A stretch of 64,000 bases of DNA. Source: Nocardioides iriomotensis. Lineage in GTDB: Bacteria; Actinomycetota; Actinomycetes; Propionibacteriales; Nocardioidaceae. The notes under the pieces are model-generated. The model did not search any database and had not been told where the DNA came from. It was given only the letters and a program-made list of their open reading frames with translations. Positions 57,730 through 64,000 of the stretch are shown in pieces. Where the stretch lies: contig NZ_SDPU01000027.1 in assembly GCF_004168035.1 (NCBI RefSeq), forward strand, positions 49,220-113,219, written 5' to 3'. Within the stretch, counting starts at the first letter, position 1, and every line of letters begins with the position of its first letter. The position numbers and the translations under genes were made by a program.

Positions 57730-58620
57730 GGCCGTCCAACGCCCGACGTGCTCGAGCGTGTGGGCGAGGGCGCCGGAGGGGTTCGCGGCGCGGCAGGTGA
57801 GCTGCTGCGGAGCGACGTGGTCGGTGCGGACGACGACGTCCCACGGCTCACCGGCCAGCTCGAACGCCACCCGGGTCAGGTCGCCGTCGCGCACGGCGCG
57901 CAGCACGCGCGGCGCGGCGAGGGAGGTGTCGCCGGTGTGCTCGCGCAGGAAGGCCTCGGCCGCCTGGACCCGGAAGGGGAAGGCGCACCGGCCGCGCAGG
58001 TGCGGCAGCGACAGCCGGCCGCTCCGGTGGGTGTCGACGAACGCGGCGGCGTCGGCGGGGTCGAGCCGGCCGTAGTAGAGCCCGGTCGGCAGCACCACGA
58101 CGTTCGGCGCGAACCGGTCGCCGCCAACGTGCGACACCTCCCAGGTCGCCTCGGGCGCGACGGCGTGCAGCGCCCGCGCGAGCGGTCGGCCCTGCTCGGC
58201 GCAGCAGGCGTCGTGCCGGCCGTGCGTGCAGACCAGGAACAACTGCCCCTCGTACGGCGTCAGCCCGGGCCGTTCCCCGGCGGCGAGGCCCTCGACCCGG
58301 AGGTGGCGCACCGCGTCGAGCGAGGGCAGCTCGGCGGTCTCGACGAACGGCCCGCGCGCCCCGACGTACGCGGCGAACACCCGCACCGTCGACGGCCGTC
58401 GGCGCACGTGGTCGCGGATCAGCAGGACCCGGACGCCGTGGTCGCGGCCGAGCCAGCGCAGGTGCGCGCGCACGTCGTCGGGCAACCGCGCCCCCGCCAC
58501 CGCGTCGACGCCCCACGCGCCGGGTGCCTCGACGAGCAGGAACGCCCGCACGGTCGACGCGGTGCCGACCAGCGACTCCGTCCGGTCGAGCGAGGCGGCC
58601 GCGCAGCGGAACGCGGTCAC
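57715..58620 (-). CDS. Sucrase/ferredoxin-like protein (thioredoxin-fold 2Fe-2S)
   Basis: A 301-aa protein of the sucraseferredoxin-like (PF06999) family. The cluster motif is seen as FLVCTHGRHDACCAEQGRPLA (about residue 155), with Cys-x8-Cys-Cys-like spacing, and HVGGDRFAPNVVVLPTGLYYGRLD is the second family block. Members are thought to carry a 2Fe-2S cluster in a thioredoxin fold. GTG start overlaps the JmjC gene stop by 4 nt, so it is translated with it and may donate electrons. Its stop lies inside the right 79-bp repeat, so its last residues may have been altered by the repeat. Confidence 0.82.
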   Translation of the reverse strand: MTAFRCAAASLDRTESLVGTASTVRAFLLVEAPGAWGVDAVAGARLPDDVRAHLRWLGRDHGVRVLLIRDHVRRRPSTVRVFAAYVGARGPFVETAELPSLDAVRHLRVEGLAAGERPGLTPYEGQLFLVCTHGRHDACCAEQGRPLARALHAVAPEATWEVSHVGGDRFAPNVVVLPTGLYYGRLDPADAAAFVDTHRSGRLSLPHLRGRCAFPFRVQAAEAFLREHTGDTSLAAPRVLRAVRDGDLTRVAFELAGEPWDVVVRTDHVAPQQLTCRAANPSGALAHTLEHVGRWTAPDQL

Positions 58621-59780
58621 GGCACGATCCGGAGCAGTCCCTCCCGGACCAGCCGCCGCACGACCACGAGCCGGCTCGACGCGTCGAGCCACGGCTCCAG
58701 GTCGGCGACGGCGAACGCGGGGGTGTCGCGGACGTGCTCCATGACGGGGGTCAGCCGCAGCGGCATCCGCAGGCTGCGGTCGCCCAGGTGGACGGTCAGC
58801 CGCTCCGGACCAGGGCGCAGCACGCAGGCCGCGGTCGGCCGCCGCTCGACCCGGGTGTCGTCGGAGAGGGCGGACAGCGCGACCCGGTCGACGAGGCCGC
58901 CGTCGAGGACGGGCGAGCGGTCGGAGAGGAAGGCGTCGGCGCGGGCGTCGGCCACCGCGGTGGTGTCCAGCGCCGCGAGCGAGTCGGCCAGCGCGGCGAG
59001 GGGTTCGCCCAGCGCGGCCGCCAGCAGCGACGGGTCGTCGACCCAGCCGGAGGGCAGGGGTACGTCGTAGCGCTCGTCGGCGAGCGCCCTCGTCGCCAGC
59101 GAGCGGAGCAGCTCGCGCAGCGACACCCGGTTGATGCCGAGGGTGACGTGCAGGGACGTGACCTCCTGGCTGCGGGCGGCGTGCGGCGTGCCGGTCGGGA
59201 GGTACATCGACAGGCCGGGCTCGAGCAGCACCTCGCGGGCGGGGCCGTCGGGGAAGCCGGAGCTGTCCGGTTCGACGACCTCCCACTGCTTGTGGCCGTG
59301 GGTCTGGAACACGAACACGTCGTGGCTGTCGCTGTGCCGTGCGAAGCCCTGCGCCCCGGGCGGCGTGAGGTAGGCGTTGGCCTGGCACGGGTGGCCGAGC
59401 TCGAGCTCGAGCCGCCGGACGAGCCGGGTCAGCGGCGGGTGGTAGCGGTGCAGGCCCTGCAGCACGACGGTCGCGCCGCCGTCGAACAGGTCGAGCACCT
59501 TCCGGCCGTCGACGAGCCCGGTGACGGCGGTCCCGGACATCGTGGCGTGCCGCGTGAACCGCGACGGTGGGATCACCGACCCGTCCTGCGCCAGCCGCAG
59601 CGCCGGCGTGCGCAGCGCGCTGCTCGTCAGCAGCCGGTCGACGTCCTGGAGCGACAGCAGGCCGACGAGCTCGGTGGGGTCGGTGTGGTGGACGTGCACG
59701 CGTGACGCCCAGACCTTGTGGTGGAAGGTCTGGGCGTCTCCGCTGAGCAGGTCCAGCGCGGACCGGTCCGGGAGGGGCAA
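58617..59780 (-). CDS. JmjC/cupin-type 2-oxoglutarate oxygenase (ROXA/MINA53-like)
   Basis: A 387-aa oxygenase of the Cupin_4 group. The iron site is GFARHSDSHDVFVFQTHGHKQWEVV (about residues 143-167), giving His-x-Asp and a later His in GTPHAARSQEV; the 2-oxoglutarate fold follows, then a C-terminal helical and winged-helix-like region (residues 200-387) as in ROXA. Known relatives hydroxylate Arg or His of ribosomal proteins. It lies 3 nt after an acidic DST-repeat gene and overlaps the sucraseferredoxin gene, so the three form one operon. Confidence 0.82.
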   Translation of the reverse strand: MPLPDRSALDLLSGDAQTFHHKVWASRVHVHHTDPTELVGLLSLQDVDRLLTSSALRTPALRLAQDGSVIPPSRFTRHATMSGTAVTGLVDGRKVLDLFDGGATVVLQGLHRYHPPLTRLVRRLELELGHPCQANAYLTPPGAQGFARHSDSHDVFVFQTHGHKQWEVVEPDSSGFPDGPAREVLLEPGLSMYLPTGTPHAARSQEVTSLHVTLGINRVSLRELLRSLATRALADERYDVPLPSGWVDDPSLLAAALGEPLAALADSLAALDTTAVADARADAFLSDRSPVLDGGLVDRVALSALSDDTRVERRPTAACVLRPGPERLTVHLGDRSLRMPLRLTPVMEHVRDTPAFAVADLEPWLDASSRLVVVRRLVREGLLRIVP

Positions 59781-59783
59781 GAC

Positions 59784-60032
59784 TCAGGCGTCCGTGCCGT
59801 CGGCGTCGCCGCCGTCGGTGCTGTCCCCGTCGGTGCTGTCGCCGTCCGTGGTGTCGGTGCTGTCACCGTCGGTGCCGTCGGCGTCGCCGCCGTCGGTGCT
59901 GTCACCGTCGGTGGTGTCCGTGCTGTCACCGTCGGTGCCGTCCGCGTCGCCACCGGGGTTGGGCGTCGGGGTCGCGCCGGGGACGGTCTCGATGTCGTCG
60001 TCGCCGACGGGCTCGTTGGGGGTGGTGGTCAT
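59784..60032 (-). CDS. Acidic DGDST-repeat small protein
   Basis: An 82-aa protein starting MTTTPNEPVGDDD with a Thr/Pro segment at residues 18-26, then only Gly, Asp, Ser, Thr and Ala: a unit of about 21 residues (DGGDADGTDGDST, then DTTDGDST) repeated about three times, with a C-terminal DGGDADGTDA. No cysteine, aromatic or signal peptide. Ribosome binding site GAGGAGG lies 5 nt before the ATG, supporting expression. It is the first gene of an operon with the JmjC-type oxygenase. It may be a calcium-binding spacer, a ribosomal-type tail protein, or a peptide modified by the oxygenase. Confidence 0.7.
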   Translation of the reverse strand: MTTTPNEPVGDDDIETVPGATPTPNPGGDADGTDGDSTDTTDGDSTDGGDADGTDGDSTDTTDGDSTDGDSTDGGDADGTDA

Positions 60033-60164
60033 GGTGCCTCCTCGGTGGAGAGGTGCGGACGGTCGCCCGCGTCGTACCCGGGCGGTACCCCGGCAAACCA
60101 CGGCATCCGCGACCTGAGTACGAGCACTCTGGCGCAACGCGGCGGGTGCCGCCACCCTCGTCCC

Positions 60165-61742
60165 ATGGATCGTCGGGTACGTCGTGCGCTGGTCGTCGCG
60201 GTGCTGCTCGGCGTGCTCCTCGTCGGCGGCCAGAAGGTGCTCATCTGGTCCGGCGACGCCGCCGCGAAGGACTGCGCGATCCACGCCGTCCCCGCCCCCG
60301 GCGGGGACCTGCCGGCGCGCACCGCGGCCCCCGCGTACCCCGCCGCGACCGTCCAGCGGGGCGGCACCGTCAACGACGCGTCCTGCCTCAACCGCACGCG
60401 CGTGTACGGCGTGGTCCGCCCGCGCAGCACGGCCGACGTCCGCGAGGCGCTCGCCTTCGCCCGCGCGCACGACCTGACCGTGTCGGTCGCGGGGACCAAG
60501 CACGCCATGGGCGGCCAGGCGATGCGACCCGGCGCCTTGCTGCTGGACATGACCGGGCTCGACCGGGTGCGCGTCGACACCGGCGCCCGCACCGCCCACG
60601 TCGGCGCCGGGGCCCGGTGGCACGACGTGCTCGAGGCCGTGCACCCGCACGGGCTGTCGGTGGCGACCATGCCGAGCATCGACGTGCTCAGCGTCGGCGG
60701 CACGGTGTCGGTCAACGCGCACGGCCTGGACTTCCGGGAGGGCAGCCTGTCGTCGAGCATCCGGTCGCTGCGGGTGATGACCGCCGACGGCGTCGTGCAC
60801 ACGGTCGGGCCGCACCGGGAGCCGGAGCTGTTCCGCGCGGTGGTGGGCGGCTACGGCCTGCTCGGTGTGGTGCTCGACGTCGAGCTCGACCTCGTCGCCA
60901 GCGAGGTCTACCGGCTGCGTGGCCGGGTCGTCGACGTGGCCGATCTTCCCCGCGTGCTGGGCGAGGAGGTCCTGGCCGACGACGACGTGCGGATGACCTA
61001 CACGCACCTGTCCACCTCGCCCGGCAGCCTCCTGCGCGAGGGCATCGTCTACACCTACGAGCGCGCGCCGGCCGGCGAGCCGGTGCCGGCGCTGGAGACC
61101 CGCGACTCCGACCGGTTCGGCCGGCTGGTGCTCAACCTCGCCCGCACCGGCGGCACCGGGCAGCGGCTGAAGTGGCGGCTGCAGCGCGACCTGCTCCCCC
61201 ACGTCCGGTCGTGCCACGCCGCCCGCAACCAGGCGCTGCGCGACGCCGAGGCGTGCATGGTGGCGCGCAACCAGGCGATGTACGAGAGCCTCGGCCTGCT
61301 CCGCAACCGGCTCCCGCAGTACACCGACGTGCTGCACGAGTACTTCCTGCCGCCCGACCAGCTCGTCCCGTTCCTCGCCGACCTGCGCACCGAGCTCGGA
61401 ACCCATGACGCGGTCCTGCTCAACGCGTCGATCCGCTCGGTGCACCGCGAGGACGTCGCCCTCGACTACGCGCAGGGTGACCGGCTCTCCGTCGTCCTCT
61501 ACCTGAGCCAGCGCGTCTCCCCCGCCGGCAACGACGACATGCGAGACCTCACCCAGCGCCTGGTCGCCCGCAGCCTCGCGCGCGGCGGCACCTTCTACCT
61601 GCCCTACCAGCAGCACTACACCGCCGCACAGGTCCGGCAGGCCTACCCCGGCTTCGACGACTTCGTGGCGACCAAGCGCTCCTACGACCCGGACCTGCTG
61701 TTCCGCAACAGCCTCTGGGACCGCTACGCCGAGCGGCGGTAG
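60165..61742 (+). CDS. FAD-linked lactone oxidase-like protein
   Basis: A 525-aa protein with an N-terminal membrane anchor (residues 9-27). The FAD-binding PCMH-type domain has RPRSTADVREALAFARAHDLTVSVAGTKHAMGGQAM (about residues 85-120) and PSIDVLSVGGTVSVNAHGLD, where the FAD is held; the C-terminal part ends in YDPDLLFRNSLWDRY, as in D-arabinono- and L-gulonolactone oxidases. Likely oxidises a sugar lactone on the outer face. The 3' end overlaps the convergent glucosidase gene by 19 bp. Confidence 0.82.
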   Translation: MDRRVRRALVVAVLLGVLLVGGQKVLIWSGDAAAKDCAIHAVPAPGGDLPARTAAPAYPAATVQRGGTVNDASCLNRTRVYGVVRPRSTADVREALAFARAHDLTVSVAGTKHAMGGQAMRPGALLLDMTGLDRVRVDTGARTAHVGAGARWHDVLEAVHPHGLSVATMPSIDVLSVGGTVSVNAHGLDFREGSLSSSIRSLRVMTADGVVHTVGPHREPELFRAVVGGYGLLGVVLDVELDLVASEVYRLRGRVVDVADLPRVLGEEVLADDDVRMTYTHLSTSPGSLLREGIVYTYERAPAGEPVPALETRDSDRFGRLVLNLARTGGTGQRLKWRLQRDLLPHVRSCHAARNQALRDAEACMVARNQAMYESLGLLRNRLPQYTDVLHEYFLPPDQLVPFLADLRTELGTHDAVLLNASIRSVHREDVALDYAQGDRLSVVLYLSQRVSPAGNDDMRDLTQRLVARSLARGGTFYLPYQQHYTAAQVRQAYPGFDDFVATKRSYDPDLLFRNSLWDRYAERR

Positions 61743-63472
61743 ACCCGCGCCTCCCAGGGCAGCAGCGGCGCGTCCACCGGGGAGGTGACACCCGGGACGT
61801 TGCCGAGCACGTGCTCCGCCCCCGACCAGCCGGCCCAGTCGCCGGGCGCGACCACCCCGTCGACCGACGACAGGTTCGCCACCACGAGCAGCACGGTGCC
61901 GGCGTGCGACCGGGTGAAGACGTAGAGCTCCTCGTGCTCCTGCAGCAGCAGGGTGAAGTCGCCGTGCACGACCACGGGCTCGCCGTGCCGGAACGCGATC
62001 AGCCGCTGGTAGTGCGCGAACACCGAGTCCGGGTCGTCGATCTGCGCGGCCGCGTTGATCTCCGGGTAGTTGGGGTTCACCGCCAGCCACGGCTCGCCGG
62101 TCGTGAAGCCGGCGTTCGGCGAGGCGTCCCACTGCATCGGCGTCCGCGCGTTGTCACGGCTCTTGTGGCGCAACGCCGCCATCACCTGGTCCGGTTCCTG
62201 GCCGCCCTCGACCGCCTCGCGGTAGTGGTTGACCGACTCCAGGTCGCGGAAGTCGTCGACGCCCTCGAAGACCGTGTTGGTCATCCCGAGCTCGTCGCCC
62301 TGGTAGACGTACGGCGTGCCGCGGTGCAGGTGCAGCACGGTCGCGAGCGCCTTCGCCGACATCACGCGGTGCGCCGGGTCGTCGCTGCCGAACCGGCTCA
62401 CCGACCGGGGCTGGTCGTGGTTGCCCAGGTAGAGGCTGTTCCAGCCGACGTCGGCCAGCTCGGTCTGCCAGCGGCCCAGCGACTCCTTGATCCGCGGCAG
62501 GGTGAGCGGCACGAGGTCCCACTTGCCGTTGGGGCCGGAGTCGAGGTCGACGTGCTCGAACTGGAAGATCATGTCCAGCTCGCGGCGCTCCGGGTCGGTG
62601 TAGAGGCGCGCGTGCTCCACCGCCGCGCCCGGCATCTCGCCGATCGTGATGAGCCCGTTCGGCCGGTCGGCGAACACCTCGCGGTGCATCTCCTGCAGGA
62701 ACTCGTGCATCCGCGGGCCGTTGAGCACGTACGGCGACTGGTTGCCGTACGGCGACGCCCCGGGGAGCGTCGACACCTCGGCGTCGAGCAGGCCCGGCGG
62801 CTGCTCGACGACCACCTTGGAGATGTGGTTGATCACGTCCATCCGGAAGCCGTCGACCCCCCGGTCGAGCCACCAGCGCATCATCGCGTAGACGGCCTCG
62901 CGCACCTCCGGGTTCTCCCAGTTCAGGTCCGGCTGGGACGGCGCGAAGATGTGCAGGTAGTACTCCCCCGTCGCGTCGTCGAAGGTCCAGCCGGGTCCGG
63001 AGAACACCGAGCCCCAGTTGGTCGGCTCGGCGCCCGGTTCACCGGGCGCGTGGCCGGGGCGGGGCGGCCGCCACCAGTACCAGTCCCGCTTGGGGTTGTC
63101 GCGGCTGGCCCGCGACTCCTGGAACCAGGCGTGCGCGCTGCTGGTGTGGTTGACGACGAGGTCCATGACCAGCTTCATCCCGCGCTCGTGCACCCCGGCG
63201 ATGAGCTCGTCGAGCTGCTCGAGGGTGCCGAACATCGGGTCGACGTCCTGGTAGTCGCTGATGTCGTAGCCGTTGTCGTCCATCGGCGAGCGGTACACCG
63301 GGCTCAGCCACACCACGTCGACGCCGAGGCGCTGGAGGTGGTCGAGGCGGGTGATGATGCCGCCGAGGTCACCCATGCCGTCGCCGTCGCTGTCGGCGAA
63401 CGAGCGGGGGTAGATCTGGTACACCACCGCGGACTTCCACCAGTCGCGCGGCGTCTCCTGCGTCGTCGTCAT
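61724..63472 (-). CDS. GH13 alpha-glucosidase (oligo-1,6-glucosidase-like)
   Basis: A 582-aa intracellular glycosidase hydrolysing alpha-1,4 or alpha-1,6 glucosidic links. Conserved regions are visible in order: DLVVNHTS (region I), GFRMDVINHIS with nucleophile Asp (about residue 215), IGEMPG with acid-base Glu (about residue 280) and YLGNHDQPR with the transition-state Asp (about residue 350). Typical length for this subgroup. A TAGCGT -10 lies 8 nt before the ATG, facing the promoter of the iron-permease-like gene. Confidence 0.94.
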   Translation of the reverse strand: MTTTQETPRDWWKSAVVYQIYPRSFADSDGDGMGDLGGIITRLDHLQRLGVDVVWLSPVYRSPMDDNGYDISDYQDVDPMFGTLEQLDELIAGVHERGMKLVMDLVVNHTSSAHAWFQESRASRDNPKRDWYWWRPPRPGHAPGEPGAEPTNWGSVFSGPGWTFDDATGEYYLHIFAPSQPDLNWENPEVREAVYAMMRWWLDRGVDGFRMDVINHISKVVVEQPPGLLDAEVSTLPGASPYGNQSPYVLNGPRMHEFLQEMHREVFADRPNGLITIGEMPGAAVEHARLYTDPERRELDMIFQFEHVDLDSGPNGKWDLVPLTLPRIKESLGRWQTELADVGWNSLYLGNHDQPRSVSRFGSDDPAHRVMSAKALATVLHLHRGTPYVYQGDELGMTNTVFEGVDDFRDLESVNHYREAVEGGQEPDQVMAALRHKSRDNARTPMQWDASPNAGFTTGEPWLAVNPNYPEINAAAQIDDPDSVFAHYQRLIAFRHGEPVVVHGDFTLLLQEHEELYVFTRSHAGTVLLVVANLSSVDGVVAPGDWAGWSGAEHVLGNVPGVTSPVDAPLLPWEARVYRRSA

Positions 63473-63480
63473 GGCCCACG

Positions 63481-63501
63481 ACGCTAGCGGCCCTCTACAT
63501 T
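63481..63501. promoter_or_regulatory. Divergent -10 elements of the glucosidase and iron-permease-like genes
   Basis: Minus-strand TAGCGT (63481-63486) and plus-strand TACATT (63496-63501) are 9 bp apart, 8 and 6 nt from their start codons. Neither gene has a ribosome binding site. Confidence 0.45.
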
Positions 63502-63507
63502 CCGTGG

Positions 63508-63906
63508 ATGGACACCTCCGAGGCAGGCCGCGACCGGAAGCAGCACCGCGACGGGCGCACGTCGTTCGAGAAGTTCGTCGAGGCGACGTACGCGCTGGTC
63601 AGCCGGGCGCCGTTCTTCGTCGCGATGCTCGCCGTGGTCGTCGCCTGGCTGGTGAGCTATCCCCTGTTCTCCACGGCGAAGGCCTGGCAGGTCGTGATCC
63701 ACACCGTCGCCAGCGTCGTCACCCTGCTGCTGCTCACCCTGCTGGAGAACGCCAGCCGACGCGCCGAGGAGGCCGCGCAGGAGAAGCTCAACGTGCTGGC
63801 CGAGGCGACCGCGGCGCTGATGGACTCCGTCGGGAGGGAGGACCCGGATCTGCAGGAGGCCACCCGCAGGCTGCGTGACGCGGTCGGGCTGGAGCAGCGC
63901 CACTAG
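63508..63906 (+). CDS. Low-affinity iron permease-like membrane protein
   Basis: A 132-aa protein of the low-affinity iron permease family (PF04120). Two hydrophobic segments (residues 35-53 and 62-80) are flanked by FEKFVEATYALVSRAPFF and by the hallmark VTLLLLTLLENASRRAEEAAQEKLNVLAEATAAL. Bacterial members are half the size of fungal Fet4 domains and their metal specificity is unproven. The stop TAG is at 63904-63906 and coincides with an IS-type CTAG target, so the natural C-terminus might have been altered. Confidence 0.85.
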   Translation: MDTSEAGRDRKQHRDGRTSFEKFVEATYALVSRAPFFVAMLAVVVAWLVSYPLFSTAKAWQVVIHTVASVVTLLLLTLLENASRRAEEAAQEKLNVLAEATAALMDSVGREDPDLQEATRRLRDAVGLEQRH

Positions 63907-63919
63907 ATGTACCCGGCCA
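63903..63919. mobile_element. Probable left end of an IS481-type element at a CTAG target
   Basis: CTAG at 63903-63906 (context ACTAGA) matches the NCTAGN site favoured by IS481. The element may begin at TGTACCCGG (63908), followed by the transposase end. The other end is outside the window, so target duplication cannot be confirmed. Confidence 0.4.
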
Positions 63920-64000
63920 TCACGTTGGTGCCAGGCGGCTGATTGGCGGGCGTCCTCCGAGTGCGCTGTGGCGTCGGTCAGTGTTGTAGTGCTCGAGCCA
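63920..64000 (-). CDS. IS481-type transposase, C-terminal fragment (runs off right edge)
   Basis: The 26 codons read WLEHYNTDRRHSALGG and then RPPISRLAPT, the typical end of IS481/IS3-type DDE transposases. The rest lies outside the window. Codon usage is less G/C-rich than the neighbours. Confidence 0.75.
   Translation of the reverse strand, partial: WLEHYNTDRRHSALGGRPPISRLAPT

Noticed and set aside
59784..60032. Short GTC/GTCC-like repeats resembling a satellite or CRISPR
   Set aside because: They are the codons of the DGDST-repeat protein, with a strong ribosome binding site and operon context.
1..64000. Prophage, CRISPR, rRNA or tRNA features
   Set aside because: I found no capsid, portal, terminase or integrase genes, no spacer arrays and no tRNA/rRNA signatures by eye.

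Overview
The window is a high-GC chromosomal segment with very high coding density; no stretch over 300 bp lacks a gene. GC-rich third positions, frequent GTG starts, 1-4 nt gene overlaps, actinobacterial families (DUF3000, SigE-type sigma, WS/DGAT, ThrE exporter, GPGG-type small membrane protein, DivIVA/Scy-like coiled coils) and many leaderless-looking promoters point to an actinobacterium, probably Nocardioidaceae (inference). Most of it looks like ordinary chromosome; one insertion-sequence fragment touches the right edge.

Layout. 1-3.2 kb: 5' part of hemE divergent from DUF3000, an RNase D-like protein and an FAH-family hydrolase. 3.3-6.3 kb: a sugar-type ABC binding lipoprotein, a lipoprotein and a conserved hypothetical. 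6.3-8.7 kb: a candidate structured RNA, then pseudouridine catabolism (psuG divergent from a PfkB kinase) and an ArfB-like ribosome-rescue factor. 8.7-14.1 kb: CPBP protease, a low-GC lipoprotein, secreted proteins, a MazF-like protein, a serine hydrolase and a methyltransferase, ending in a cluster of three palindromes. 14.2-18.9 kb: hrpA and two small genes. 18.9-23 kb: a complete potA-D-B-C polyamine-type ABC operon. 23.1-28.8 kb: a two-component system, a three-hairpin intergenic element and a GT39/GT2-GtrA membrane glycosylation pair. 28.8-31.5 kb: a cysteine-less HesB-like protein, a 47-aa membrane protein, a SigE-family sigma with a membrane partner, and TetR. 31.6-38.9 kb: a flavin monooxygenase/SDR operon, DUF402, ThrE, a secreted repeat protein, a NERD-like protein, and Pol IV divergent from an SDR. 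38.9-44.1 kb: secreted metalloprotease, WS/DGAT, a 47-aa membrane protein, secreted HNH nuclease, cupin, ABM protein. 44.2-54.2 kb: SWIM-SNF2 helicase, GAF regulator divergent from an NTF2-FAD oxidoreductase fusion, two overlapping coiled-coil genes, NagD-like HAD. 54.2-64 kb: secreted propeller-like protein, a Rossmann-like unknown, a metzincin gene bracketed by 79-bp inverted repeats, a three-gene operon (acidic repeat peptide, JmjC/cupin oxygenase, sucrase/ferredoxin-like protein), FAD-linked lactone oxidase-like protein, GH13 glucosidase, iron-permease-like protein, and the 3' end of an IS481-type transposase.

The most unusual items are the acidic DGDST-repeat peptide joined to a JmjC-type oxygenase operon, the secreted GKKSREA-repeat protein, the inverted repeats around the metzincin gene, the equally spaced palindromes at 14.1 kb, and two structured intergenic regions (6.3 and 25.4 kb). 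Assignments rest on motif reading without database searches.
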